From NCBI RefSeq assembly GCF_022539505.1, contig NC_061513.1:176978017-177042016 (forward strand): 64,000 nucleotides of DNA. Reading direction: 5' to 3'. Position 1 is the first letter of the stretch. Each line of letters begins with the position of its first letter. The notes beneath the pieces are model-generated. The model was not told where the DNA came from and did no database searches. It worked only from the letters and a program-made list of their open reading frames with translations. The DNA is from Lolium rigidum (taxonomy: Eukaryota > Streptophyta > Magnoliopsida > Poales > Poaceae). The position numbers and the translations under genes are program-made. Below are positions 41,774 through 53,396 of this stretch, piece by piece.

Positions 41774-43579
41774 TTACTCTATCAGGCCGGTGGATAAGAC
41801 CAGCCTCACCCCGTTTTTTGTCACCTCGATGCGATCACAGCCGTCCAAACTGATTCCAGAGAGCGGTTCTTGGTCTCCCGAGTCCCAAATGTTCATGCCG
41901 GCTATCGAGACGTCGATCGAGTCATCTGCATGCACGACTTCTACGTCGTCTTCATCCCACTGTATCAGGCATTGGTGCATTGTAGATGGAATGCAGCAGT
42001 TGGCGTAAATCCAATCCCTTCCTAACAGGGCAGCGTAGGTGCTCTTGCTATCGACGATGAAGAATGTCGTTGGGACCGTCTTTCGGCCTATGGTTAGATC
42101 CACGTTCAGGACACCTTGCGTCCCTGATGCTTGGCCGTTGAAGTCGTTTAGTGTGACGTTGGTCTTGATCAGATCGGCACTAGAGCGTCCTAAACGCCGT
42201 AGCATGGAATAAGGCATTATATTGACCGCTGCTCCCGTGTCAACCAACATCCTGCCGACGGGCTGCCCATTGATATAACCCTTTAGGTACAGGGCCTTCA
42301 TGTGTTTGTAGCCCTTCTCCCGTGGTTTTTCAAAGATGACGGGCTGTGGACCGCAGTCAAACTGTGCTATCGGCACTTCTTCCGTTCCTGGGGCACGAAA
42401 CTCTGATGGAAGGAAGAACACCATGTTTGTACCAGCCGATGTACCCACATCGGCTTTTTCTTGCTTGGGATGCCAAACTTTCTTTGGTGGACGAGTCTCT
42501 TTGTCCAAAGTCTGCTGAATTTTCACGGCCAGATCGGGCCGCGCTTTCCTCAACGTGTGCAAGTATCGCGCTTCGGCTTGCTCCAAGCTGTGTAGCCGCT
42601 GAACCCTACGCTTTTGGGAGTGGCTGAGTCCATCGGGGCACCACCTTGGCCGGTGGTACCTATCCTCTTCTTCATCTTCTGACTCCTCAAAGTCTTCATC
42701 TTGAGAGGACTCAACACATTTGTTCTGTGGCGGGAGAGGTCCTAGACGCTTGAAAACTGAAACGTCTCCTGCATCCTTCTTCCGGCGTCTACACTCTGGG
42801 CAGTTGTCGATCGTAGGCAATCGGCTCATCCCCGAGTCCCAGCAGTGTTTAAAGAAGGGACAGTCCCAGTGTCTATCCATGTCCTCCTGCTCCCTTGACC
42901 TCTCCTTAGCGCAGTGCTCGCGTCCTTCGTTGTCTCTGTCGTGTCGACGGTACCTTCCTTTATCTTCATCGGACCGATTGTATCTCTCGTCGTTTCTGTC
43001 GTACTGCCGACGTCGGTCATACTGATACTCATACTTGTTGAGGAGATGCGTGGAAAGTGGCTTTTGGTATCGCACGCTTCTCACTTGTTCCTTGGTGAGG
43101 TACCGCTTGTCATCATATCGGGGTCGGTCGCGTGGATCGGCCTCCTCCTTTTCCTTGTTGCGGGAGTGACTGCTTTCCTCTTTATCCTTGCCATGGTGGC
43201 GCTCAGGCCCTGCCATGTTAACATCGAATGAGAAATCCAGTCGACGCCTCGCGGAGTGGTTAGGTTCCACCATGTTGACGCCGGGGAACGGATGTGTGTC
43301 CACTTTCATGGCAAGCTGTCCGAAGAGCAATCGGCCTTGTTCTATCGCCATTTGGATCTCGCTGACGAAACACCTTGCGGTCATTGGTGGTATGGGTGAA
43401 CGAGTGATGCCATTTGCGGTACGGCCTCCGTTCAGTTCTTGTCTTGTAGGGATTTTATGGCCGTCGGGTAACTTCAGTTGTTTTTCCTTAAGCAATAGAT
43501 CGAAAATCTGCTCAGCTTTGCTCAAATCGAAGTCAAACCCTTTTGCAGGCCCTTGTGGTTTTACCCATTTGCAAGACAC
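41774..43579 (-). CDS. Gag C-terminal part and protease of Tat2
   Basis: A 601-codon open frame. Residues 1-100 continue Gag; 110-240 are strongly Arg/Asp/Glu-charged; Cys240, Cys246, Cys260 and Cys263 form an unusual C-X5-C-X13-C-X2-C cluster in place of the classical CCHC zinc knuckle. DEDFEESEDEEEDRYHRPRWC is an acidic turn into HRPRWCPDGLSHSQKRRVQRL. Retropepsin motifs: LVDTGAAVNIMP (445-456) and ALLGRDW (517-523). The protein ends in a TAG/TGA-bounded frame before the polymerase ORF. Upstream Gag is in other frames, so this is one part of a broken polyprotein, though itself uninterrupted. Confidence 0.82.
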   Translation of the reverse strand: MSCKWVKPQGPAKGFDFDLSKAEQIFDLLLKEKQLKLPDGHKIPTRQELNGGRTANGITRSPIPPMTARCFVSEIQMAIEQGRLLFGQLAMKVDTHPFPGVNMVEPNHSARRRLDFSFDVNMAGPERHHGKDKEESSHSRNKEKEEADPRDRPRYDDKRYLTKEQVRSVRYQKPLSTHLLNKYEYQYDRRRQYDRNDERYNRSDEDKGRYRRHDRDNEGREHCAKERSREQEDMDRHWDCPFFKHCWDSGMSRLPTIDNCPECRRRKKDAGDVSVFKRLGPLPPQNKCVESSQDEDFEESEDEEEDRYHRPRWCPDGLSHSQKRRVQRLHSLEQAEARYLHTLRKARPDLAVKIQQTLDKETRPPKKVWHPKQEKADVGTSAGTNMVFFLPSEFRAPGTEEVPIAQFDCGPQPVIFEKPREKGYKHMKALYLKGYINGQPVGRMLVDTGAAVNIMPYSMLRRLGRSSADLIKTNVTLNDFNGQASGTQGVLNVDLTIGRKTVPTTFFIVDSKSTYAALLGRDWIYANCCIPSTMHQCLIQWDEDDVEVVHADDSIDVSIAGMNIWDSGDQEPLSGISLDGCDRIEVTKNGVRLVLSTGLIE

Positions 43580-43673
43580 GGGGTTTGCCCCCCGAGCCCA
43601 TTCAGCTACAGCCTACTTCTAGGTCCGGTGCAGGATCTTCAGTTTCTTCCATCTCAACCAGGCCTATCGGACG

Positions 43674-45031
43674 CTAGAACTTGTCTTGGTACAATTCAGG
43701 GTGTCGCTGCTCATATGATGTGAGTTTCTGCACCATGTGCGACAATGAACTGTACTCTGCTTGGGAAGTAAGATCTTTGATCGGCGTTGCGAGGCCCAGT
43801 ACTGCCAGATCGATCGCTTCCTTCTCAGATAAACGAACCGAATAACATCGGTTCCTGACAGTCCTGAAACGTTGGATGTATTCAGATACTGTTTCTCCCC
43901 GCTTCTGCCGCACCTGTGCTAGATCGGCAACGCCAGCTTCGGTAGCATCTGAGTGATATTGCAGATGAAACTGCTCCTCCAGCTGCCTCCATGTGCGGAC
44001 TGAGTTCGGTGGCAACGAGGTGTACCAACCAAAGGCTGATCCCGTAAGAGATTGTGCGAAAAACCTCACACGTAAAGGGTCTGATACTGAAATCAAGCCC
44101 AGCTGTGCCAAATATCGGCTTACGTGCTCTATTGAGCTAGCTCCTTCTGCTCCATTGAATTTTGAGAATTCGGGGAGCCGATACTTGGGTGGCAGCGGGA
44201 TCAGATCATACTCGTCAGGGTACGGCTTGGAATAGCTGATTGTCTTCCTCTTCGGCAGGATGCCGAACTGGTCTCTCAAGATGGTGCTGATCTGTTCCAT
44301 GGTATTGGCTGTAGGACCGACCCTTCATGACTCGTTCCAGTAGCATATTTTGCTAGCCACGCTTGTTTGTCAGCGTCTGCTCCAGAAATCCCTGTTGGTG
44401 CAATCTGGTTCATTCGTGCCAGGGCATTGCAGTCCGGCATGTATGTGCACACGTATCCATGTGGGATCTCCTTAGGCGGCTCATATAGGAACTGGCAATC
44501 GCTAGGATCGCCTCCAACCTTGTAGACGACGTACGCCGGTGAACCCGGCGGCTCTGGTGCTGCGAGCGCAAATGGTAGCGGCGGCCTGATCTGGAGCGGT
44601 ACTTCTCCCTGGTGAGTCCCTAGGGTAGGTCCTGACGGGGAGTACTGATGCTTCATGATTTCCTGCACCACACGGACCGCGACGCGCTCGATAGTATTCA
44701 CCAGGCTCTCAGAATAGCGGTGTAGAGAATGAGCCGCCATGTAATTGATTTCCTGGCGCAGAGCTGCAGTACGTTCCTCCGAAGGGGTAGACAGGTCCAC
44801 TCCGTCAAGAACACCTTCAGGGGAGAACCCTTTCCACCTTACGCCATGTGAACGGGTCCTTACGAAAGAGCCGATGAGATCGGCTTCCAAGATGGCTTTC
44901 ATCTCATCATACTTCTTCTTCTGCTCTTCGGGCAGATCTGCGCACGTGACTGGTTCGCCAACCACCTCATCCGCAGCTTTTGACATTGTTGCTCCAGACG
45001 TAGATGTTGTTGTTGTTGAAGAGTATCCCAC
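43674..45031 (-). pseudogene. Gag N-terminal and core region of Tat2
   Basis: Two overlapping frames. 45031-44276 begins MGYSSTTTTSTSG and has LEADLIGSFVRTRSHGVRWKG and AAHSLHRYSESLVNTIERVA. 44300-43674 has PPKYRLPEFSKFNGAEG, SLTGSAFGWYTSLPP, WRQLEEQFHLQYH, ETVSEYIQRFR and NRCYSVRLSEKEAI, the Retrotrans_gag core. A frameshift near 44290 and a stop at 43674 separate it from the next part. Homologous throughout to E1 9148-11919. Confidence 0.85.
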
Positions 45032-45042
45032 CGGGCGTGCCA
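45026..45042 (-). other. Primer-binding site of Tat2
   Basis: TGGCACGCCCGGTGGGA on the minus strand, 5 bases inside the 5' LTR; identical to that of E1. Confidence 0.7.
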
Positions 45043-45047
45043 GAATG

Positions 45048-46211
45048 TGTTGCGGTCAGAAACCCACCGGCGAGCAACGACGGGCAACACAGTAGAGTCG
45101 GGAGGCTCCCAGGATTGCGGCTGACCCTGGTCCCTCGGGCGACGGCCCGCAATGCCTTCTGGCACACGCGTCCTGGTGCTTACGAGGCGTGCCACCTGAC
45201 CTATACCGGCCGGGAAGGTGATGGTTTGCTTCGACTAGTTTCCTGCATGGCAAACACGTAAACATTAAATACGAGCCCCGATCGGCTCTTAAGTTGTTTC
45301 GTGGATCGGCTCAAAGAGCCGATTGCCCCATGGTTCATGTTAGATTTATAAGGACATGGGGATCATGCTTTATCAATATCAAGCTAAGCTAATCTACGAT
45401 AGTCTAGGGTTGTCACCGTATAATCGGAACATCCTATGCGTAATTGAGCCTAGCGGACACGTAAGATGATGGAAAACCAGCCCTAAAGAGGCCTAAAACC
45501 AACGTGAAGTTGATCCCCGGAACAATCCCTCTAGAGCTTAATAAACCACACCTTACGCACTACCGGATCCTTCAACCCGTTTATAAGGCCTAACCATACG
45601 GATATCTAACCAATCCTTGAAGGACAAGGAGCAACTATAACGGATTAGATCTACTCAATAATGAACAAGCAAGATGCTGCCCCTACACCTAAAATAGGTG
45701 TAAGGGCAGCTAGATATCGAGGGGTAGCGTAGCTAAATAAGTGCATCGTGAAAGCATTGTGATCAACCCCAAAACACCTAAGATAAGGGTGTTGCTCGCC
45801 ATCAAAAAGGCTTCAGCACGAGCAACACCAATAACGAATAAACCGATACTGCCTAGATCGCAAGATGCGATCTAGGCAACATGTTGCTTACCCGGGAGAA
45901 ACCCTCGAAACAAGGGGTGGCGATGCGCCTAGATTGATTTGTTGTGAACGTGATCGTCCTCCTTCTCAATAACCCTAGATACATATTTATAGTCCGTAGA
46001 CTTTCTAACTTGGGAATAAACCCAACCGTGTACGAGCTAAACTCTATCTCTTAATTCTAACCGACACGTATCCTACTATATTTACAGATACACGGGCAAT
46101 CTTGCCCAAACTTCTTGTACAAGGCCGGTTCGGGAATATCTTCCATGTATATCTTCTAAGCCCATTTAATCACGGCCCATCTCCAGGCTTGGTTAAATTC
46201 TGGTGATAACA
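45048..46211 (-). repeat. 5' LTR of Tat2
   Basis: 1164 bp, with hairpins at 45676-45710 and 45850-45878. With the TATA box near 45983-45993, the leader up to the primer-binding site would be about 0.9 kb. Confidence 0.95.
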
Positions 46212-48910
46212 GGAACACTTCCCTAGAAAGAGAATGAAGTTACCTTATGATTCTACTATTAGAACAAATTATGATGTTGATGCTTCATCTCTTGATAATA
46301 CTTGATTCACACTTTCTGCGCCTAGCTGAAAGACGTTAGAGAAAAGCGCTTATGGGAGACAACCCATCATTTTACTTCTGCACTTTTGTTTTATATTTGA
46401 GTCTTGGAAGTTGTTACTACTGTAGCAACCTCTCCTTATCTTTATTTTATTGCATTGTTGTGCCAAGTAAAGTCTTTGATAGTAAAGTCAATGCTAGATT
46501 TGGATTACTGCGCAGAAACAGATTTCTTACTGTCACGAAATTGAGCAGCCCCTTCTGTAGGAAATTTAGAAAAATCTGCCAATTTACGTGCGTGATCCTC
46601 AGATATGTACGTAACTTTCATTCAATTTGAGCATTTTCATCTGAGTAAGTTAAGTGCTTCTGAAAAAATCGTCTTTACGGACTGTTCTGTTTTGACAGAT
46701 TCTGCCTTTTATTTCGCATTGCCTGTTTTGCTATGTTTGATGGATTTCTTTGTTCCATTAACATTCAGTAGCTTTGTGCAATGTCCAGAAGTGTTAATAA
46801 TGATTATGTCAGCTTTGAATATATGAATTTTCAATTATGCACTAACCCTCTAATGAGTTTGTTTTGAGTTTGGTGTGGAGGAAGTTTTCAAGGGTCAAGA
46901 GAGGAGGATGATACAATATGATCAAGAAGAGTGAAAAGTCTAAGCTTGGGGATGCCCCCGTGGTTCATCCCTGCATATTTTAAGAAGACTCAAGCATCTA
47001 AGCTTGGGGATGCCCAAGGCATCCCTTCTTCATCGACAACTTATCAGGTCACCTCTCGTGAAACTATATTTTTATTCCGTCACATCTTATGTGCTTTACT
47101 TGGAGCGTCTATTTGTTTTTGTTTGAACAAAATCGGATCCTAGCATTCCTATTTGGGAGAGAGACACGCTCCGCTGTTTCGTATGAACACATATGTTCTT
47201 AGCTTTATTCTTAATGCTCATGGCGAAGGTTGAAACTGCTTCGTTCATTGTTATATGGTTGGAAACGGAAAATGCCTCATGTGGTAAATGGTATAATGTC
47301 TTGAATAATTTGATACTTGGCAATTGTTGTGCTCATATAGATCATGTTTAAGCTCTTGCATCATGTACTTTGTACCTATTAATGAAGAACTACATAGAGC
47401 TTGTTAAAATTTGGTTTGCATGATTGGTCTCTAGAGTCTAGATATTTTCTGGTTAAGGTGTTTGAACAACAAGGAAGACGATGTAAAGTCTTATAATGCT
47501 TACAATATGTTCATATGTGAGCTTTGCTGCACCGTTCTATACTTGAGTTTGCTTCAAACAACCTTGCTAGCCTAGCCTTGTATTGAGAGGAATTCTTCTC
47601 GTGCATCCAAATCCTTGAGCCAAAAACTATGCCATTTGTGTCCACCATACCTACCTACTACATGGTATTTCTCCGCCATTCCAAAGTAAATTACTTGAGT
47701 GCTACCTTTAAAAATTCTATCCTTTGTCTTTGCAATATATAGCTCATGGGAAAAATAGCCTTAAAAACTATTGTGGTGAAGAATATGTAGCTATGTATCT
47801 TATTTCTTAATAAGTTGCTTCTTGAGCGGTAACAATGCTTCTAGGGACGCCATCAACTATTAAACCTTTGTTGAATATCATGTGAGTTGCTATGCATGTT
47901 CGTCTTGTCTGAAGTAAGGGTGATTTATCATCATCAAATGGTTTGAGTATGCATATTGTTAGAGAAGAACATTGGGCCGCTAACTAAAGCCATGAATCAT
48001 GGTGGAAGTTTCAGTTTGGACAATTAATCCTCAATCTCTTATGAGAATATTACCTGTTGTTGAATGCTTATGCATTAAAGAGGAGTCCATTATCTGTTGT
48101 CTATGTTGTCCCGGTATGGATGTCTAAGTTGAGAATAATCAAAAACGAGAAATCAAATGCGATCTTTCTCCTTAGACCTTTATACAGGCGGCATAGAGGT
48201 ACCCCTTTGTGACACTTGGTTGAAACATATGTTATGCAATGATAATCCATGTAAATCCAAGCTAATTAGGACAAGGTGCGAGCACTATTGGTATACTATG
48301 CATGAGGCTTGCAACTTATAAGATGTATTATGCATAACACATATGATTTATTACTACCGTTGACAAAATTGTTTCTATGTTTTCAAAATGAAAAGCTCTA
48401 GCACAAAAATAGTAATCCATGCTTCCCTCTGCGAAGGGCCTTTCTTCTACTTTATTGTTGAGTCAGTTTACCTACTTCTTTCTATCTCAGAAGCAAACAC
48501 TTGTGTGAACTGTGTGCATTGATTCTTACATGTTTACCTATTGCACTTGTTATATTACTTTGTGTTGACAATTATCCATGAGATATACATGTTGAAGTTG
48601 AAAGCAACCGCTGAAACTTATATCTTCCTTTGTGTTGCTTCAAAGCTTTCTACTAAGAATTTATTGCTTTATGAGTTAACTCTTATGCAAGTCTTATTGA
48701 TGCTTTTCTTGAAAGTATTATTCATGAAAAGTCTTTGCTATATGATTCATTTGTTTACTCATTGTCTTTACCATTGCTTCGAATCGATGCATTCATCTCA
48801 TATGCTTTACAATAGTATTGATCAAGATTATGATAGCATGTCACTTCAGAAATTATCTTTGTTATCGTTTACCTACTCGAGGGCGAGTAGGAACTAAGCT
48901 TGGGGATGCT
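46212..48910 (+). other. 3' internal region of Athila B
   Basis: Non-coding, AT-rich. After about 30 codons of residual protease-linked reading it has only stops. CTAAGCTTGGGGATGC occurs at 46940-46955, 46998-47013 and 48894-48909; the last is the functional polypurine tract beside the 3' LTR. The stretch from about 47840 on is homologous to 50755-51797. Confidence 0.8.
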
Positions 48911-49850
48911 TGATACGTCCCAAACGTATCCATAATTTCTTATGTTCCATGCTACTTTTATGATGATACTCACATGTTTTATACACACTTTATGTCATTT
49001 TTATGCATTTTCCGGCACTAACATATTGACGAGATGCCGAAGAGCCAGTTGTTGTTTTCTGCTGTTTTTGGTTTCAGAAATCCTACAAAGGAAATATTCT
49101 CGGAATTGGACGAATCAACGCCCAGGGTCTTATTTTTCCACGAAGCTTCCAGAAGACTGAAAGGGAAACGAAGTGGGGCGACGGAGCGCCGACACCACAG
49201 GGCCGCGCGGCCAGGGTGGGCCCCACGCCGCCCTATGGTGTGGGCCCCCCGTCAGCCCTCCGACTCCGCCCTTCCGCCTACTTAAAGCCTTCGTCGCGAA
49301 AACCCCGATGCACGAGAGCCACGATACGGAAAACCTTCCGAGACGCCGCCGCCGCCAATCCCATCTCGGGGATTCGGGAGATCGCCTCCGGCACCCTGCC
49401 GGAGAGGGGAATCATCTCCGGAGGTCTCTTCATCACCATGATCGCCTCCGGATCGATGTGTGAGTAGTTCACCCCTGGACTATGGGTCCATAGCGGTAGC
49501 TAGATGGTTGTCTTCTCCTCATTGTGCTATCATGTTAGATCTTGTGAGCTGCCTATCATGATCAAGATCATCTATTTGTAATGCTACATGTTGTGTTTGT
49601 TAGGATCCGATGAATATGGAATACTATGTCAAGTTGATTATCAATCTATCATATATGTGTTGTTTATGTTCTTGCATGCTCTCCAGTTGCTAGTAGAGGC
49701 TCTGGCCAAGTTGATAGTTGTAACTCCAAGAGGGAGTATTTATGCTCGATAGTGGGTTCATGCCTCCATTGAATGCAGGACGAGTGACGAAAGTTCTAAG
49801 GTTGTGGATGTCTTGTTGCCTCTAGGGATAAAACATCGATGCTTTGTCTA
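48911..49850 (+). repeat. 3' LTR of Athila B, truncated
   Basis: Matches the first ~940 bp of the 5' LTR (31962 onward) and breaks off within the phrase shared with 32890 (GCTTTGTCTAA). The remaining ~660 bp are absent. Confidence 0.88.
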
Positions 49851-50629
49851 ATGCGGCAGATTTGTATTTGATGATAAAAGAATGGACCGGGGTCACGGTT
49901 ACTGAGTGTCTCTCCCATAAGATAAAGCATATTGGGTGAACAAATTACGGTCGGGCAATTGACAAATAAAGAGAGCATAACAATGCACATACATGACATG
50001 ATAAGTATAGTGAGGATTTAATTGGGCATTACGACAAAGTACATAGACCGCCATCCATTTGCATCTATGCCTAAAAAGTCCACCTTCGGGTTATCGTCAC
50101 GAACCCCTTCCGGTATTAAGTTGCAAACAACGAGACAATTGCATTAAGTATGGTGCGTAATGTAATCAACAACTACATCCTCGGACATAGCGCCAATGTT
50201 TTATCCCTAGTGGTAACGGCACAGCACAACCTTAGAACTTTCATCACTGTCCCGGAGTGTCAATGCGAGGCATGAACCCACTATGAGCATAAATACTCCC
50301 TCTTGGAGTTAAAAGCAAAAACTTGGCCGAGCCTCTACTAGTAACGGAGAGCATGCAAGATCATAAACAACACATATGTAATAACTTGATAATTAACATA
50401 ACATGGTATTCTCTATCCATCGGATCTGAGCAAACACAACATAGAGTATTACGGATAGATGATCTTGATCATGTTAGGCAGCTCACAAGATCCAACAATG
50501 AAGCACAATGAGGAGAAGACAACCATCTAGCTCTGCTATGGACCCATAGTCCGAGGGTGAACTACTCACTCATCACTCGGCGGAGGCGACCGCCGGCGGT
50601 GTAGGAGTCCTCACGGGGAGATGAATCCC
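49851..50629 (-). repeat. Inverted Athila LTR fragment
   Basis: About 780 bp that match the LTR of B and C only as reverse complement. The left edge corresponds to about position 53070 of C's LTR and the right edge to about 52290. Neither edge is a natural LTR end: the left joins the broken LTR of B, and the right meets the assembly gap. Confidence 0.85.
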
Positions 50630-50729
50630 NNNNNNNNNNNNNNNNNNNNNNNNNNNNNNNNNNNNNNNNNNNNNNNNNNNNNNNNNNNNNNNNNNNNNNN
50701 NNNNNNNNNNNNNNNNNNNNNNNNNNNNN
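50630..50729. other. Assembly gap, 100 N
   Basis: Exactly 100 unknown bases, the usual placeholder for a gap of unknown size. Any reading frame crossing it is meaningless. Confidence 0.99.
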
Positions 50730-53396
50730 CATGTTTACTGGGAACGCCATCAACTCATTGTTGAATTTCATGTGAGTTGCTATGCATGTTCGTCTTGTCT
50801 GAAGTAAGGGCGATCTACACGGAGTTGAATGGTTTGAGCATGCATATTGTGAGAGAAGAACATTGGGCCGCTAACTAAAGCCATGTTCCATGGTGAAAGT
50901 TTCAGTTTTGGACAAACATCCTCAAATCTCTAATGAGAAAAGAATTAATTGTTGTTGAATGCTTAAAGCATTAAAAGAGGAGTCCATTATCTGTTGTCTA
51001 TGTTGTCCCGGTATGGATGTCTAAGTTGAGAATAATCAAAAGCGAGAAATCCAAATGCGAGCTTTCTCCTTAGACCTTTGTACAGGCGGCATAGAGGTAC
51101 CCCTTTGTGATACTTGGTTAAAGCATATGTATTGCGGTGATAATCCAGGTAGTCCAAGCTAATTAGGACAAGGTGCGAGCACTATTAGTACACTATGCAT
51201 GAGGCTTGCAACTTATAAGATATAATTTACATGATGCATATGCTTTATTACTACCGTTGACAAAATTGTTTCATGTTTTCAAAATCAAAGCTCTAGCACA
51301 AATATAGCAATCGATGCTTTTCCTCTATGAGGACCATTCTTTTACTTTTATGTTGAGTCAGTTCACCTATTTCTCTCCACCTCAAGAAGCAAACACTTGT
51401 GTGAACTGTGCATTGATTCTTACATACTTGCTTATTGCACTTATTATATTACTCTATGTTGACAATATCCATGAGATATACATGTTACAAGTTGAAAGCA
51501 ACTGCTGAAACTTAATCTTCTTTTGTGTTGCTTCAATACCTTTACTTCGAATTATTGCTTTATGAGTTAACTCTTATGCAAGACTTATTGATGCTTGTCT
51601 TGAAGTGCTATTCATGAAAAGTCTTTGCTTTATGATTCACTTGTTTACTCATGTCATACACATTGTTTCGATCGCTGCATTCTCTACATATGCTTTACAA
51701 ATAGTATGATCAAGTTTATGATGGCATGTCACTCCGTAAATTATCTTTGTTATCGTTTTACCTGCTCGGGACGAGCGAGAACTAAGCTTGGGGATGCTGA
51801 TACGTCTCCAACGTATCGATAATTTCTTGTGTTCCATGCCACATTATTGATGTTATCTACATGTTTTATGCACACTTTATGTCATATTCGTGCATTTTCC
51901 GGAACTAACCTATTAACAAGATGCCGAAGTGCCGATTCTTGTTTTCGCTGTTTTTGGTTTCGAAATCCTAGTAAAGAAATATTCTCGGAATTGGACGAAA
52001 TAAAAGCCCAGAGGCCTATTTTCTCACGAAGCTTCCGGAAGTCCGAAGGAGAGACGAAGAGGGGCCACGGGGCGCCAAACCCTAGGGCGGCGCGGCCCCC
52101 CTTGGCCGCGCCGGCCCGTGGTGTGGGCCCCCGTGCCGCCTCTTGACTTGCCCTTCCGCCTACAAATAGCCTCCGTGACGAACCCCCCGCACCGAGGGCC
52201 ACGATACGGAAAACATTACCGAGACGCCGTCGCCGCCGATCCCATCTCGGGGGATCCTGGAGATCGCCTCCGGCACCCTGCCGGAGAGGGGAATCATCTC
52301 CCGGAGGACTCTACACCGCCATGGTCGCCTCCGGAGTGATGAGTGAGTAGTCTACCCCTGGACTATGGGTCCATAGCAGTAGCTAGATGGTTGTCTTCTC
52401 CCCATTGTGCTATCATTGTCGGATCTTGTGAGCTGCCTATCATGATCAAGATCATCTATATGTAATTCTATATGTTGCGTTTGTTGGGATCCGATGAATA
52501 GAGAATACTTGTTATGTTGATTATCAAAGTTATGCTTATGTGTTGTTTATGATCTTGCATGCTCTCCGTTATTAGTAGATGCTCTGGCCAAGTAGATGCT
52601 TTTAACTCCAAGAGGGAGTACTTATGCTCGATAGTGGGTTCATGCCTGCATTGACACCTGGGACAGGTGACAGAAAGTTCTAAGGTTGTGTTGTGTCTGT
52701 TGCCACTAGGGATAAAACATTGATGCTATGTCTAAGGATGTAGTTGTTGATTACATTACGCACCATACTTAATGCAATTGTCCGTTGCTTTGCAACTTAA
52801 TACTGGAGGGGGTTCGGACGATAACCTCGAAGGTGGACTTTTTAGGCATAGATGCAGTTGGATGGCGGTCTATGTACTTTGTCGTAATGCCCAATTAAAT
52901 CTCACTATACTCATCATGATATGTATGTGCATTGTCATGCTCTCTTTATTTGTCAATTGCCCAACCGTAATTTGTTCACCCAACATGCTCGTTCGTCTTA
53001 TGGGAGAGACACCTCTAGTGAACTGTGGACCCCGGTCCAATTCTCTTTACTCGAAATACAATCTACTCGCAATACTTGTTTCTACTCGTTTTCTCTCGCA
53101 AACAATCATCTTCCACACAATACGGTTAATCCTTTGTTACAGCAAGCCGGTGAGATTGACAACCTCACTGTTTCGTTGGGGCAAAGTAGTTTGGTTGTGT
53201 TGTGCAGGTTCCACGTTGGCGCCGGAATCTCGGGTGTTGCGCCGCACTACATCCCGCCGCCATCAACCTTCAACGTGCTTCTTGGCTCCTCCTGGTTCGA
53301 TAAACCTTGGTTTCTTTCTGAGGGAAAACTTGCTGCTGTGCGCATCATACCTTCCTCTTGGGGTTGCCCAACGAACGTGTGAAATACACGCCATCA
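50730..53396 (+). mobile_element. Athila element C, 3' end
   Basis: Internal 3' region (50730-51797) homologous to 47840-48910 of B, ending in the polypurine tract CTAAGCTTGGGGATGC (51782-51797), then a complete LTR. C inserted into Copia element D; the first five bases after it (aactc) are its expected TSD, but the left end is lost in the gap. Confidence 0.85.
51798..53396 (+). repeat. 3' LTR of Athila C
   Basis: 1599 bp, TGATACGTCTCCAACG...ACACGCCATCA; complete, about the same length as B's 5' LTR. Confidence 0.92.

Larger units (their letters stand above)
35938..46211 (-). mobile_element. Tat2: full-length Tat-lineage Gypsy retrotransposon
   Basis: 10,274 bp, minus strand. The 5' LTR is 45048-46211, the 3' LTR is 35938-37103, with a perfect TSD GGAAC at 35933-35937 and 46212-46216. 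In its own direction it has primer-binding site, gag, protease, reverse transcriptase, RNase H, a second RNase H-like region, integrase, spacer, an acidic ORF on the opposite strand, polypurine tract and LTR. Several frameshifts make this copy inactive. By eye the LTRs differ at roughly 15-20 sites, mostly transitions, as expected for methylated repeats. Confidence 0.95.
31962..49850 (+). mobile_element. Athila element B (Sabrina/WHAM-like), interrupted by Tat2
   Basis: Plus-strand Gypsy/Athila element of about 7.6 kb once Tat2 (35938-46211 and one TSD) is removed. Order: 5' LTR, tRNA-Asp-type primer-binding site, gag, protease, Tat2 insertion, a long non-coding 3' region, polypurine tract, and a 3' LTR cut at about 49850. 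Translation after the insertion point soon reaches stops and no reverse transcriptase or integrase follows, so B is non-autonomous. The family name is a resemblance judged from the LTR start and the 3' region, not a database result. Confidence 0.85.

Noticed and set aside
50562..50771. Reading frame through the N gap
   Set aside because: Artefact of unknown bases.
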